A stretch of DNA of 64,000 nucleotides from Candidatus Polarisedimenticolaceae bacterium (GTDB taxonomy: Bacteria > Acidobacteriota > Polarisedimenticolia > Polarisedimenticolales > DASRJG01): NCBI GenBank assembly GCA_036376135.1, contig DASVAW010000057.1:1-64000 (forward strand), given 5' to 3'. The position numbers and the translations under genes are program-made. Of this stretch, positions 9,292 through 17,227 are shown piece by piece. Within the stretch, counting starts at the first letter, position 1, and every line of letters begins with the position of its first letter. The notes beneath the pieces are model-generated. The model searched no databases and was not told the origin of the DNA. It saw only the letters and a program-made list of their open reading frames with translations.

Positions 9292-10449
9292 CTACCCTTC
9301 CACGATCGTCGTGACCTCGGGCTTGACCTTCATGCCCGGCCTCACCTTCTGCAGCCCCTCGACCACGACGCGATCGCCCGCCTTGAGGCCTTCGTCGATC
9401 AGCCAGAGATTCCCGATCCGCTGGCCGGGGGTCACCATGCGGATCTCGACGGTGTCGTCGGCGCCGACGACCGCGACGTTGTAGATCCCCTGCAGCTCCG
9501 AGACCGACCGCTGGGAGACCAGGATCGCCCCCTGCTTGACGTCCACCGCCACGCGAACGCGCGCGTATTGCCCGGGGCGCACGATCCCGCCGGGGTTGGG
9601 AAACGCCGCCTCCATCAGGATCGTGCCGGTCGCCGGATCCACGTTGCGGTCGACGAACACGAGATTGCCCTTCTCGGCGTGCACGGAGCCGTCGGCGAGG
9701 ATCAGCTCGAAGGGGTTCTGGACCGGGTCGGCGGAGACGCCGCGCTCCTCACGCCGCCGCGCGTAAAAGAGGTAGTCGCGCTCCGGGATCGTGAAGCGGA
9801 CGTGGATCGTCTCGACCTGGGAGATGTGCGTGAGCAGCTCGCTCTGACCGCGGCCCACGAGAGTCCCGGGGTATACCTCCGTCTTTCCCACGAGGCCGGT
9901 TTCGGGAGCGAGGACCCGCGTGTAGCCGAGGTCGATCTCGGCCTGCGTGACCTGGGCCTTCGCGGCGTCGACCGCGGCCTCGGCCGCGCGCTGTACGACG
10001 ACCGCCGTCTCGTAGTCCTGTCGCGAGATGGCGTTCTTGGCGACGAGGGGCTCGTAGCGGACCACGTCCTGCGTGGCGCGGGCGAGTTGAGCTTCGGCCT
10101 CCGCGAGCGAGCCCTTCGCCTGGGCGAGGGCGGCCCGGAACTGACTCGGGTCGATCGTGTAGAGGAGCTGTCCCTTGCGGACGAGCGTGCCCTCCTTGAA
10201 GTCCACGCTCTGGAGGAACCCCTCGACCCGGGCGCGAACCTCGATTTCCGTCGATCCCCGCGTCTGGCCGATCGCCTCGATGTAGATGGGCACGTCCTTC
10301 TGCAGGACGGCCGCCACCTTCACGTCGGGCGGCGGCGGAGGCGGAGCCTCCGTCTTGCCGGCGCAGCCGCAAAGGGCGAGGGCGGCGGCGAGCGTGGCGA
10401 CGGGCGCCGGGCGCGGCCGGAGTTGGCGAGCGTTTGAGGAGGATCGCAT
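9292..10449 (-). CDS. RND efflux periplasmic adaptor (membrane fusion protein)
   Basis: 385 residues. Lipoprotein signal with lipobox LCGC, a proline-rich linker, then the split biotinyl-lipoyl domain (RARVEGFLQSVDFKEG on one side, LGYTRVLAPETGLVG on the other) around a helical hairpin, and the beta-barrel and membrane-proximal domains. This is the AcrA/MexA layout. I chose the ATG at 10449 because AGGAG lies eight bases before it; an in-frame GTG at 10458 is too close to that ribosome site. First gene of the three-gene efflux operon; the promoter should lie in the 150 bases upstream. Confidence 0.95.
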   Translation of the reverse strand: MRSSSNARQLRPRPAPVATLAAALALCGCAGKTEAPPPPPPDVKVAAVLQKDVPIYIEAIGQTRGSTEIEVRARVEGFLQSVDFKEGTLVRKGQLLYTIDPSQFRAALAQAKGSLAEAEAQLARATQDVVRYEPLVAKNAISRQDYETAVVVQRAAEAAVDAAKAQVTQAEIDLGYTRVLAPETGLVGKTEVYPGTLVGRGQSELLTHISQVETIHVRFTIPERDYLFYARRREERGVSADPVQNPFELILADGSVHAEKGNLVFVDRNVDPATGTILMEAAFPNPGGIVRPGQYARVRVAVDVKQGAILVSQRSVSELQGIYNVAVVGADDTVEIRMVTPGQRIGNLWLIDEGLKAGDRVVVEGLQKVRPGMKVKPEVTTIVEG

Positions 10450-10608
10450 CGACTTCACTCCTGGAGGATCGGACCCCGTTCCACGAAAGAGTTCGGACAG
10501 CCGGATCGTAGCAAGGACGCGCGGGCAGACCGCTTAACACTCGCACACTGAGGCGACCCCACGGCCTAGGTAATTTTTCGGGGTGGCGCCCGGGAAAACC
10601 TCGGGTCG
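10450..10608. other. Intergenic region carrying the RND operon promoter
   Basis: About 160 bases between the adaptor gene and the end of the phytase-like gene, both on the minus strand. Reading the minus strand, TACGAT (about 10507-10512) is the best -10-like hexamer, but no good -35 lies 17 bases before it. An A-rich patch after CCCCG near 10570-10580 is the only AT-rich stretch. I see no clear palindromic operator and no terminator with a T-tract. Confidence 0.35.
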
Positions 10609-11922
10609 CTACGGCCGGCCCGGCGGCAGCATACGCCGATCGACGGCGAGCGGCGTCCCCAACCGGACGAGGATCATCTCGGTGCCGTCGGCGGCGAGGG
10701 GGCCCGTGCGGTCGGCGCTCCGGCTGCGCGAGCGCCCGTTGGAGAAGGGGAAGTTGTTGTCGGAGGCGATCAGCAGGGTGCGCGCGTCGACCACGTGAAC
10801 CGATTCGATCGTGTAGAAGGGGAGGCGGAAGAAGTCGCCGTCTCCGCCGACCCCCGAAGGATCGGGAATGGCGAGCAGATCGAGGAGCAGGGTCTTCCCG
10901 ACGCGGCCGTCCCGCGCCGCCATCGACGTGTCGAGCAGGAAGACCTTCTTGAATCGCGGCGCCGTCCGGTCGTCGCCGTGGTTGTCGCGCTCGATCATCA
11001 GGAACTGATGCTCGTTCACCGCCTTCAGCTCGCCGATCGAGACCGGGCCGGGTGCGTCGGGAGTCCGGCCCGGCATCTCGAGGCGGACCTTCAGGAACGC
11101 CGGGTCGAAGACGCGCCGATTCAGGTCGAAGACGTAGATCCGGAGGTCGCGGGGGTCGTCGCCGGCCACGGCGCCCTCGAGCAGGGCGTACAGCTTCGTC
11201 CCGCCCGGGTCGATCGCCAGTCCCTCCGGGCCGCGGCTTTCCGCGAGGTTGGGGCGCTCGCCGGCCTTCAGGAGCGGGTTCTGCGGCGATCGGACCCCCG
11301 GGAAGGGAACCGGCGGATCGAGCAGGCGCCCGTCGGCGGCGAGGTGGAGCAGGAACGGGCCGAACTCCTCGCTGACCCAGAACGTCCCGTCGGGGGCGCG
11401 CACGAAGGACTCCGGGTCGAAGTCGAAACCCGTGAGGATCCTCACCGCCGGATCCTCGCCGCAGGCGAGCGGCTTCTCCGGCAACGCGGCGGCGCCGTCC
11501 GGATCGCAGAGGATCGCCCACGGGACGCGACGGTCGGGATCGCGGAGCAGGACGCTCTCGAGCACCGAGGGGCCCGCGGGGTCGCCGAAACGCGGATCGA
11601 CCCGGAAGAAGACGAGCTGGAAGTCCGCCGAGTTGGCGCGCCACGCGAAGCCGTTGTCGGCGAGCGCCCACCACGTCGCGCCGCTCGCGGGGATCATGCT
11701 CGAGAATCCCTGCACCGGCTGCGCGTCGAGGACGCCGACGCCGTTGCCCTTCGCGGTCTCGCGATCGGCCTTGGAAAAGAACGCACCGCAGGGCGGGGAG
11801 CCGGCGCGGTACGTCGCCGCCGGGAGCGTGCTCCGCGCGACGAGCTCGGCCTGCTGCGCGTCGACCGAGGTTACGGCAGGAAGCGCCGCGAACAGGAGGA
11901 GCGCGCCGGTCCTCACGGTCAC
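10609..11922 (-). CDS. Secreted phytase-like (esterase-like) protein, PF13449 type
   Basis: 437 residues with a signal peptide ending SVDA. The body is a beta-propeller-like protein with features of the phytase-like family: ALADNGFAWRAN, SFVRAPDGTFWVSEEFGPFLL, RGPEGLAIDPGG, HQFLMIERDNHGDD and the C-terminal RTLLIASDNNFPFSNGRS. Members are annotated as having esterase-like activity and are often encoded beside glycerophosphodiesterases, as here. The GTG start overlaps the upstream stop as GTGA, indicating translational coupling. The activity is family knowledge, not proved; acidic loop residues such as SDNN are plausible calcium ligands. Confidence 0.85.
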   Translation of the reverse strand: MTVRTGALLLFAALPAVTSVDAQQAELVARSTLPAATYRAGSPPCGAFFSKADRETAKGNGVGVLDAQPVQGFSSMIPASGATWWALADNGFAWRANSADFQLVFFRVDPRFGDPAGPSVLESVLLRDPDRRVPWAILCDPDGAAALPEKPLACGEDPAVRILTGFDFDPESFVRAPDGTFWVSEEFGPFLLHLAADGRLLDPPVPFPGVRSPQNPLLKAGERPNLAESRGPEGLAIDPGGTKLYALLEGAVAGDDPRDLRIYVFDLNRRVFDPAFLKVRLEMPGRTPDAPGPVSIGELKAVNEHQFLMIERDNHGDDRTAPRFKKVFLLDTSMAARDGRVGKTLLLDLLAIPDPSGVGGDGDFFRLPFYTIESVHVVDARTLLIASDNNFPFSNGRSRSRSADRTGPLAADGTEMILVRLGTPLAVDRRMLPPGRP

Positions 11923-13784
11923 GGCCTCAACGCATCGACCGATTCGAGCGCTTCCGTGCGCGCGCCCAGGCGAACCAGCAGCGCCACCAGGAAACGCTGC
12001 CCGTCGCTCATCGCCTCCCGCCTGGCCACCACCTCCCGGGCGAGATCGGGCCTGTCGGTGATCAGCCCGTCCACGCCGCGGCTCATCGCCGTGAGCATCC
12101 ACGCCGGGTCGTTGACGGTCCATACGTAGACGTCCTGTCCGGCACGGTGGGCGCGGCGGACGAATCGCGGGGTCGCCATCCTCGCCTCGACCGCGAGGAA
12201 GTCGGCGCCGAGGGTCGTGAGGTCGCCCCGGGCCGTGGCCACGAGGATCCCGGATCGCCACGACGGGCGCAGGCGCTTCATGTTCCGGACCATCCCGTGG
12301 TCGAGCGACATGAACGCGCATGCGTCCTGCATCCCGGCCGCCTCGACGATCGCCGCCACGCGCTCCTCGAGCTTCTGGTCGTGCCCGTAGGACTTCAACT
12401 CGACGATCACGCGACTGCGGCCCTTGCACACCGCGAGCGCCTCGGCGAGGGTGGGGACGCGCTCGGCGGAGAACTTCGGGTCCTTGCCGCTGCCGATGTC
12501 GATCGAGCGGAGCGTCGCCGCATCGGTCTCCCAGATCTTCCCCGGGAAGCCGGCGAGCTTCATGAGATCGGTGTCGTGCGCGACGAGCACCTCGCCGTCG
12601 GACGACTCCTGCACGTCGAGCTCCACGTAGTCGGCGCCCTGCTCGACCGCCAGGCGGAACGCCGCGAGCGTGTTCTCGGGGGCGGCCGCCGAGGATCCGC
12701 GATGGGCGATCACGACCGTCGGGCGGTTGCTCCTCGTGACGACGAACACGAGGAGCGCGACGCCGAGCGCCGCGAGGACCGCGACGGCCGCGACGACGGC
12801 CCGCGACCTCGGGGAGAGGCTTCGGAACGACGACGCCTCGGAGGCGAGCGCGGACGGAGCCTCGGCCGAGCCTGCGAGGTGAAGGTGGAGACGGCCGCAC
12901 AGCAGGGAGAACAGGGAGACGTTGGCGATCCCCGCCGCGAGGACGAGGGCGCCCCAGAGGAGGGCCAGCACGGTGAGGAACGCCACCAACCCGGCCACCG
13001 AATCGCCCAGCCACGGCGCGGCGGCGCGACCGAGGAGCTCGGGGAGCGAGCCGGCCGCGCTCACCAGCGCGAGCCCCGCCGCCGCCCACGCGGCCAGGAT
13101 CGCGAGGACGAGGGAGCGCTTGCCGGCCGAGCGGCGGGCGCTCTCGCCGAGGGCGCGCCGCGGCTGCACCCGTTCGAAGAGGACCAGGGGAAGGGCCAGG
13201 GCCCACCGGGCGGCGGTGCGCGCGACGAGCGCGGCGAGTGCCGATCCGAGCAGCGCGACGACGGCGGCCGCGACCCAGAACGCGGGCGGGCGTCGCGCGA
13301 GGTAGAAGTTGATGTCGTGCTCGCGGAGCAGGAGGAGGTACGCGGCCCCCCCGGCGAGCAGGAACGGCACGAGGCCGACGAGCATGCGGACGACCATGTG
13401 CACGGCCAGGCGAAGGACGTTCCAGGCGTTGGCGGCCGCGAACCGCAGCGCGGCCCTCGGACGCAGGAGCCGGCCGTTCGAGGCGGCGAGGCCGATCGCC
13501 ATCAGGCAGGACACCTCGAGCGCGGTGATGGCGACGAGCAGCGACGAGCCCAGGAGCAGCGTGACGAGGCCGACCCGCGTCGTCACGAAGAACCGCGCGA
13601 TGTCGGCGTCGGCGAGCACGCGCCCGGAGGTGCCGGAGCGCATCCAGTAGAGGAGTCCCGTCACGGCCGGAGTGAGGATCGCGAAGGCGAGGGCCTTGTA
13701 GGCGAGGTCGGTGAGCGCCAGGCTCCTCCAGGAGAGTCGGAGGTCCCGGAGCGCCCCCGTCACGACTTCGTTGAAGGCGCTCAC
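11919..13784 (-). CDS. Membrane-anchored glycerophosphodiester phosphodiesterase
   Basis: 621 residues. About residues 1-330 are a multi-helix membrane domain like the GDPD membrane domain family (PF10110); after another helix near 345-362 comes the catalytic GDPD TIM barrel (about 365-600). Catalytic signatures are intact: IAHRGSSAAAPENT, VELDVQ, VAHDTDL, RVIVELKS and the late WTVND. It splits glycerophosphodiesters into glycerol 3-phosphate and an alcohol, with the active site probably facing outside. The GTG at 13784 overlaps the porin-like gene stop (GTGA) and follows a G-rich ribosome site (GGGGGGGAGG). The open frame continues upstream to 14726 only across the neighbouring gene. Confidence 0.9.
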   Translation of the reverse strand: MSAFNEVVTGALRDLRLSWRSLALTDLAYKALAFAILTPAVTGLLYWMRSGTSGRVLADADIARFFVTTRVGLVTLLLGSSLLVAITALEVSCLMAIGLAASNGRLLRPRAALRFAAANAWNVLRLAVHMVVRMLVGLVPFLLAGGAAYLLLLREHDINFYLARRPPAFWVAAAVVALLGSALAALVARTAARWALALPLVLFERVQPRRALGESARRSAGKRSLVLAILAAWAAAGLALVSAAGSLPELLGRAAAPWLGDSVAGLVAFLTVLALLWGALVLAAGIANVSLFSLLCGRLHLHLAGSAEAPSALASEASSFRSLSPRSRAVVAAVAVLAALGVALLVFVVTRSNRPTVVIAHRGSSAAAPENTLAAFRLAVEQGADYVELDVQESSDGEVLVAHDTDLMKLAGFPGKIWETDAATLRSIDIGSGKDPKFSAERVPTLAEALAVCKGRSRVIVELKSYGHDQKLEERVAAIVEAAGMQDACAFMSLDHGMVRNMKRLRPSWRSGILVATARGDLTTLGADFLAVEARMATPRFVRRAHRAGQDVYVWTVNDPAWMLTAMSRGVDGLITDRPDLAREVVARREAMSDGQRFLVALLVRLGARTEALESVDALRP

Positions 13785-14689
13785 AATCCTCCCCCCCAGC
13801 GGTGCTGCCAGCCGCAGCCGAAGAGGTCGTAGTCGTTCCCGGTGCGGGCCGACACGCCGCTGCTGGCGTAGAGCTTGATCGAGTTGCGGCGGTTGACCGG
13901 AAGGGCCAGCGTCGCGCCGCCGCGCCAGTTGCTCTGGAGATCGTTCCCCTTCACGCCGTCGAGGGTCGTGCGACCGCCCCGGTAGAACGTGGCGTCGAGC
14001 GCGAGCCACGACCCCGAGCGGAAGCCGTAGACCACGTGCGCCTGCCCCGCGTAGAGCGGGTCCTGCTCGCGGGCGATGCCGCCGTAGAAGTCGTCGTTGT
14101 CGTCGTAGAGGGTCGCGGCGACGGCGAGCTCGAACGTCCACGGGCCCTTCGCCTTCGAAGCACCCAGCTCCGCCTTCCACGACCAGCGGTTCGTCCCGAT
14201 GTTGACCAGCCGATCCGGATCGTATTGCCCCACGGGAACGGAGACCTGCAGGCTGGCTCCGACGATGACGTCCGGCGCGTAGGCCTTGAAGTCCTTCACC
14301 GGAAGCGCCGGAGCCCCGACGAAGTTGACGGAGAGCCGGACCCTGGGGTCGGCGAAGCCGTCGACCTCGCGCTCGACCAGCTCGCCCCGGTACTTCGCGT
14401 TCCCCGAGAGCCACGTATAGGGGACGATGACGTCCAGCTTGGCGTTTTTCCCCCCCATGCCGAACGAGTAGGCGTATGCGAAAAGGGCGGCGGGGGTCTT
14501 CAGGTTCGCGTCGGTGAGGGGGACCGCGGGGTCGAAAATGAGGGCGCCGTCGGACCAGGTCACCCCCAGGATCACGAAGTTCACGCCGATCGGCGTATTC
14601 GTGTACGCGCGGGGCTCGATCTCCTGAGCGCGGGCGGCGGGGGACCCTGCCGCGAGCGCGAGGGCCAACAGGAGGGGTTTCGCCCGCAT
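13781..14689 (-). CDS. Outer-membrane transporter-like protein (phenol-degradation MetA type)
   Basis: 302 residues with a signal peptide ending ARAQ. The mature part alternates amphipathic beta strands and ends in an aromatic-containing strand (CGWQHRWGGGL), as in outer-membrane barrels of the PF13557 type; YSFGMGGKNAKLDVIVPYT and GASLQVSVPVGQYDPDRLVN are typical family segments. The ATG at 14689 begins the signal peptide; a longer frame to 14806 would overlap the divergent gene. First gene of a three-gene overlapping operon with the glycerophosphodiesterase and phytase-like enzyme, so it may admit their products or substrates. Confidence 0.8.
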   Translation of the reverse strand: MRAKPLLLALALAAGSPAARAQEIEPRAYTNTPIGVNFVILGVTWSDGALIFDPAVPLTDANLKTPAALFAYAYSFGMGGKNAKLDVIVPYTWLSGNAKYRGELVEREVDGFADPRVRLSVNFVGAPALPVKDFKAYAPDVIVGASLQVSVPVGQYDPDRLVNIGTNRWSWKAELGASKAKGPWTFELAVAATLYDDNDDFYGGIAREQDPLYAGQAHVVYGFRSGSWLALDATFYRGGRTTLDGVKGNDLQSNWRGGATLALPVNRRNSIKLYASSGVSARTGNDYDLFGCGWQHRWGGGL

Positions 14690-14742
14690 GCGCGGACGAT
14701 ACTCCTCTTGCGGCGCTCGCGACCATGGGGATGCATCGGGGT

Positions 14743-14748
14743 TAGACT
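14743..14748 (+). promoter_or_regulatory. Candidate -10 element TAGACT
   Basis: TAGACT lies 36 bases before the DUF4382 ATG in a short divergent gap. The same hexamer sits close upstream of four other start codons in this window (50052, and minus strand 29440, 43860, 48044). No good -35 box is visible at the usual spacing, so this is a weak call based on recurrence. Confidence 0.3.
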
Positions 14749-14784
14749 GGGCGTACCTGAGGGCACGGAAGGGAGGCATCCTCG

Positions 14785-15387
14785 ATGAGCCAACGGAACC
14801 CGGCACTCCTCACGTTCGTGTCCGCCCTGGCGCTCCTCGGCTCCGCGTGCAGCGGGACCGACTCCGTCACCGGCGGCAGCAGCGGCAACGTCCGCATCAC
14901 CCTCGCGTCGGCCACCCAAGCGGCGACCCTGGCGAGCGGCACGTCCGGGGGCATGACGACCCTCGACGACGACCACGACGACGCGGGGCGGTCGATCACC
15001 GCAGCCGCGGTGACCTTCTCGAGCATCCTCGCGCGCAATCTCGCGGGCGAGCTCGTTCCGATCGCATCCGCCCTGCCGGTCACGATCGACCTGAAGTCCG
15101 TCCTCGAGGGACGCCAGGTCGATCTCCCCGCGGGCACGCTCCCGCCCGGCAGCTACGATCAGCTCGTCGTCGTGATGACCAGGGTCGAGTTGACGCTCAC
15201 GGACGGGACGCACATCGCGATCACCCCGCCCGGCGGCGGCTGGACCGCGATCGTGCCGACGGCGCCGTTTTCCGTCGTCGAGGGCGGGATCACGACGCTC
15301 GAGCTCCGGCTGCGCGGCGACGTGTTCGACGTGATCGACGGCGACTTCGAGTTCGACCCCGAGTTCGACTGCAGCCGTCGCGACTGA
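14785..15387 (+). CDS. DUF4382 domain lipoprotein (copy 1)
   Basis: 200 residues. Lipoprotein signal with lipobox LGSAC, then CSGTDSVTGGSSGNVRITL. A DUF4382 beta-sandwich follows, with ITAAAVTFSSILA, VTIDLKSVLEGRQVDLPAGT and LPPGSYDQLVVVMTRVEL. Function of the family is unknown; members are surface or periplasmic proteins, often with carboxypeptidase-regulatory-like folds. A second copy with almost the same post-lipobox linker is at 30114-30719 on the other strand. GGGAGG at 14771-14776 precedes the ATG. It is divergent from the porin-like gene across 95 bases. Confidence 0.85.
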   Translation: MSQRNPALLTFVSALALLGSACSGTDSVTGGSSGNVRITLASATQAATLASGTSGGMTTLDDDHDDAGRSITAAAVTFSSILARNLAGELVPIASALPVTIDLKSVLEGRQVDLPAGTLPPGSYDQLVVVMTRVELTLTDGTHIAITPPGGGWTAIVPTAPFSVVEGGITTLELRLRGDVFDVIDGDFEFDPEFDCSRRD

Positions 15388-15400
15388 GCGTCAGGGTCCG

Positions 15401-15439
15401 GCCGCTTCCCGCCGTGTGTTCCTCATGGCGGGAAGCGGC
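15401..15439 (+). terminator. Perfect 13-bp inverted repeat, terminator-like hairpin
   Basis: GCCGCTTCCCGCC at 15401-15413 is perfectly complementary to 15427-15439 across a 13-base loop. It starts 14 bases after the stop of the DUF4382 gene, the place for a transcription terminator. No T-tract follows, so it may act as a processing or stability hairpin, or as a GC-rich terminator of the kind seen in high-GC bacteria. Confidence 0.55.
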
Positions 15440-15522
15440 TCGCTTCACCGTAGGAGCGGGAGACGACCCCGGCCGCGGGGTCCGCCCAGGTGACCGCCTC
15501 CCTGTCGCAAAAGGAGCACCGT

Positions 15523-16140
15523 TTGAAGCACCAGGCCCACAGCCCGATCGTCGCCGCCGTCACGGCGGTCCTCATCCTCGCGTCGTCCGCCCCCGCCCGA
15601 GCCGACCGGGTCACGCCGCCGCCCGTGCCGGGCGCGATCCAGGTCCCCGAGGAGAACCGCGCGTTTCTCGCGGGACACGCCGTCGGCACCCAGAACTACA
15701 TCTGCCTTCCCTCGGGCGCCGCGTTCGCGTGGGTCCTCTTCACGCCGCAGGCCACGCTGTTCGCCGACGAGGACCGGCAGCTCACCACGCACTTCTTCAG
15801 CCCGAACCCGTTCGAGAACGATCTGGTGCGTCCGGCCTGGCAGCACTCGCGGGACACGAGCATCGTCTGGGGCCGGTTGTACGTCCCCGCCTCCTCGGAT
15901 CCCGACTTCGTCGCCCCGGGCGCGATTCCGTGGCTCCTGCTCAAGGCGGCCGGAGCAGGCGCCGGCCCCGGCGGCGGCGACGCGCTGACGCGGACGACGT
16001 TCATCCATCGCGTCCACACCTCAGGCGGCGTCGCGCCCGCGACCGGTTGCTCGTCCTCCACGGACGTCGGCGCGAAGGCTTCCGTGCCGTACGAGGCCGA
16101 TTACTACTTCTATTCGGCCGAGGACGAGGCAGGCGAGTAG
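15523..16140 (+). CDS. DUF3455 domain secreted protein
   Basis: 205 residues from the TTG at 15523, chosen because AAGGAG (15511-15516) lies six bases before it and a signal peptide (ending APARA) begins there; an in-frame GTG at 15490 lacks a ribosome site. The mature protein matches the DUF3455 pattern: an early GTQNYICLP, WVLFTPQATLFAD, IPWLLLKAAG, a late THFIHR-like segment (TTFIHRVHTSGGVAP) with Cys, and the closing VPYEADYYFYS. Function is unknown. It is flanked by a hairpin after the DUF4382 gene and by an AraC-type regulator 55 bases downstream. Confidence 0.85.
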   Translation: MKHQAHSPIVAAVTAVLILASSAPARADRVTPPPVPGAIQVPEENRAFLAGHAVGTQNYICLPSGAAFAWVLFTPQATLFADEDRQLTTHFFSPNPFENDLVRPAWQHSRDTSIVWGRLYVPASSDPDFVAPGAIPWLLLKAAGAGAGPGGGDALTRTTFIHRVHTSGGVAPATGCSSSTDVGAKASVPYEADYYFYSAEDEAGE

Positions 16141-16195
16141 CCCGCGTGAGAAGCTCCCCGGCGAGACCGCCCGATCGATTCGGCGGGAGGTGGGG

Positions 16196-17227
16196 ATGAG
16201 CCAGGACACGTTGTCCGACGTGTTGCGCGCGGTTCGCCTGAAGGGTGCCGTCTTCTTCTACATCGACGGGAGCTCCCCGTGGGCCGCGGAGGCTCCTCCC
16301 GCCCGGGAGCTGATCCCCGCGATCATGCCCGGTGCCGAGCACCTGATGGAGTTCCACGCCGTCGCGTCGGGGTCGTGCTGGGCCTCGGTCGTCGGCGAGA
16401 AGCCGATCCGCCTGGACGAGGGAGACGTCATCGTCTTCCCGCAGGGGGATCCACACGTCATGTCGAGCGAGCCGGGGCGCAAGCCGACGCGCCCCGGCAA
16501 GGAGGTCTTCTTCGCACCGCGCCCGCCCCAGCTCCCGTTCGCGCTCAGCCTGTGCGACGCCAAGGCGACGACGGCGCGGCTGGACGGCGGGGGCGAGGAC
16601 CGCGCGACCGTCGTGTGCGGCTTTCTCGGGCTCGATGCCCGCCCGTTCAACCCGATCCTCGCCTCGCTTCCGCGCGTGCTGCACCTGTCGCGCGCCGCGG
16701 CGGGGACCGACCCGTGGTTCGATTCCTTCCTCGAGACGGCGGTGCTCGAGTCGAATCGGCGTCGCCCCGGCGGCGAGGCGCTCCTCGAACGCATGAGCGA
16801 GATGCTCTTCGTCGACGTGCTGCGGCGCTACGTCGACGGCCTTCCCGCCGGCCAGACCGGCTGGCTCGCCGGGATGCGCGACCCGTCCGTCGGGCGCGTG
16901 CTGGCGCTGCTGCACGAGAAGCCGGACGCGCCGTGGACGCTCGAGCGCCTCGCGGACGACGCGGCGATGTCGCGCTCGACGCTGCACGAGCGGTTCGTCC
17001 ACTTCATCGGGCAACCGCCGATGCACTACCTCACGCAGTGGCGCATGCAGGTCGCCACGACTCTCCTTCGCGACACCCAGGCGAAGCTCATCGAGGTGGC
17101 GCTCCGCGTGGGGTACGAGAGCGAGGCGGCGTTCTCGCGGGCGTTCAAGCGATCGGTCGGCGTGGCCCCCGGCGCCTGGCGCGCGGGACGACGATCCGAC
17201 GGCGGCGGCGCGACCGCGTCACCGTGA
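16196..17227 (+). CDS. AraC-family transcriptional regulator with cupin sensor
   Basis: 343 residues. The N-terminal half is a cupin of the AraC-binding type (PF12852-like), with AEHLMEFHAVASGSCW and DEGDVIVFPQGDPHVM. The C-terminal 100 residues are an HTH_18 double helix-turn-helix: SRSTLHERFVHFIGQPPMHY, then IEVALRVGYESEAAFSRAFK followed by VGVAPGAWR. GGGAGG at 16184-16190 selects the ATG at 16196 rather than the GTG at 16190. It is convergent with, and overlaps by nine bases, the flavin oxidase gene. In this family the target is often an adjacent oxidoreductase, but no operator is obvious here. Confidence 0.93.
   Translation: MSQDTLSDVLRAVRLKGAVFFYIDGSSPWAAEAPPARELIPAIMPGAEHLMEFHAVASGSCWASVVGEKPIRLDEGDVIVFPQGDPHVMSSEPGRKPTRPGKEVFFAPRPPQLPFALSLCDAKATTARLDGGGEDRATVVCGFLGLDARPFNPILASLPRVLHLSRAAAGTDPWFDSFLETAVLESNRRRPGGEALLERMSEMLFVDVLRRYVDGLPAGQTGWLAGMRDPSVGRVLALLHEKPDAPWTLERLADDAAMSRSTLHERFVHFIGQPPMHYLTQWRMQVATTLLRDTQAKLIEVALRVGYESEAAFSRAFKRSVGVAPGAWRAGRRSDGGGATASP

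Noticed and set aside
7336-10437. A 1033-residue open frame on the plus strand
   Set aside because: It is the antisense shadow of the RND permease and adaptor genes; the composition is Arg/Asp/His-rich, with no domain and no ribosome site.
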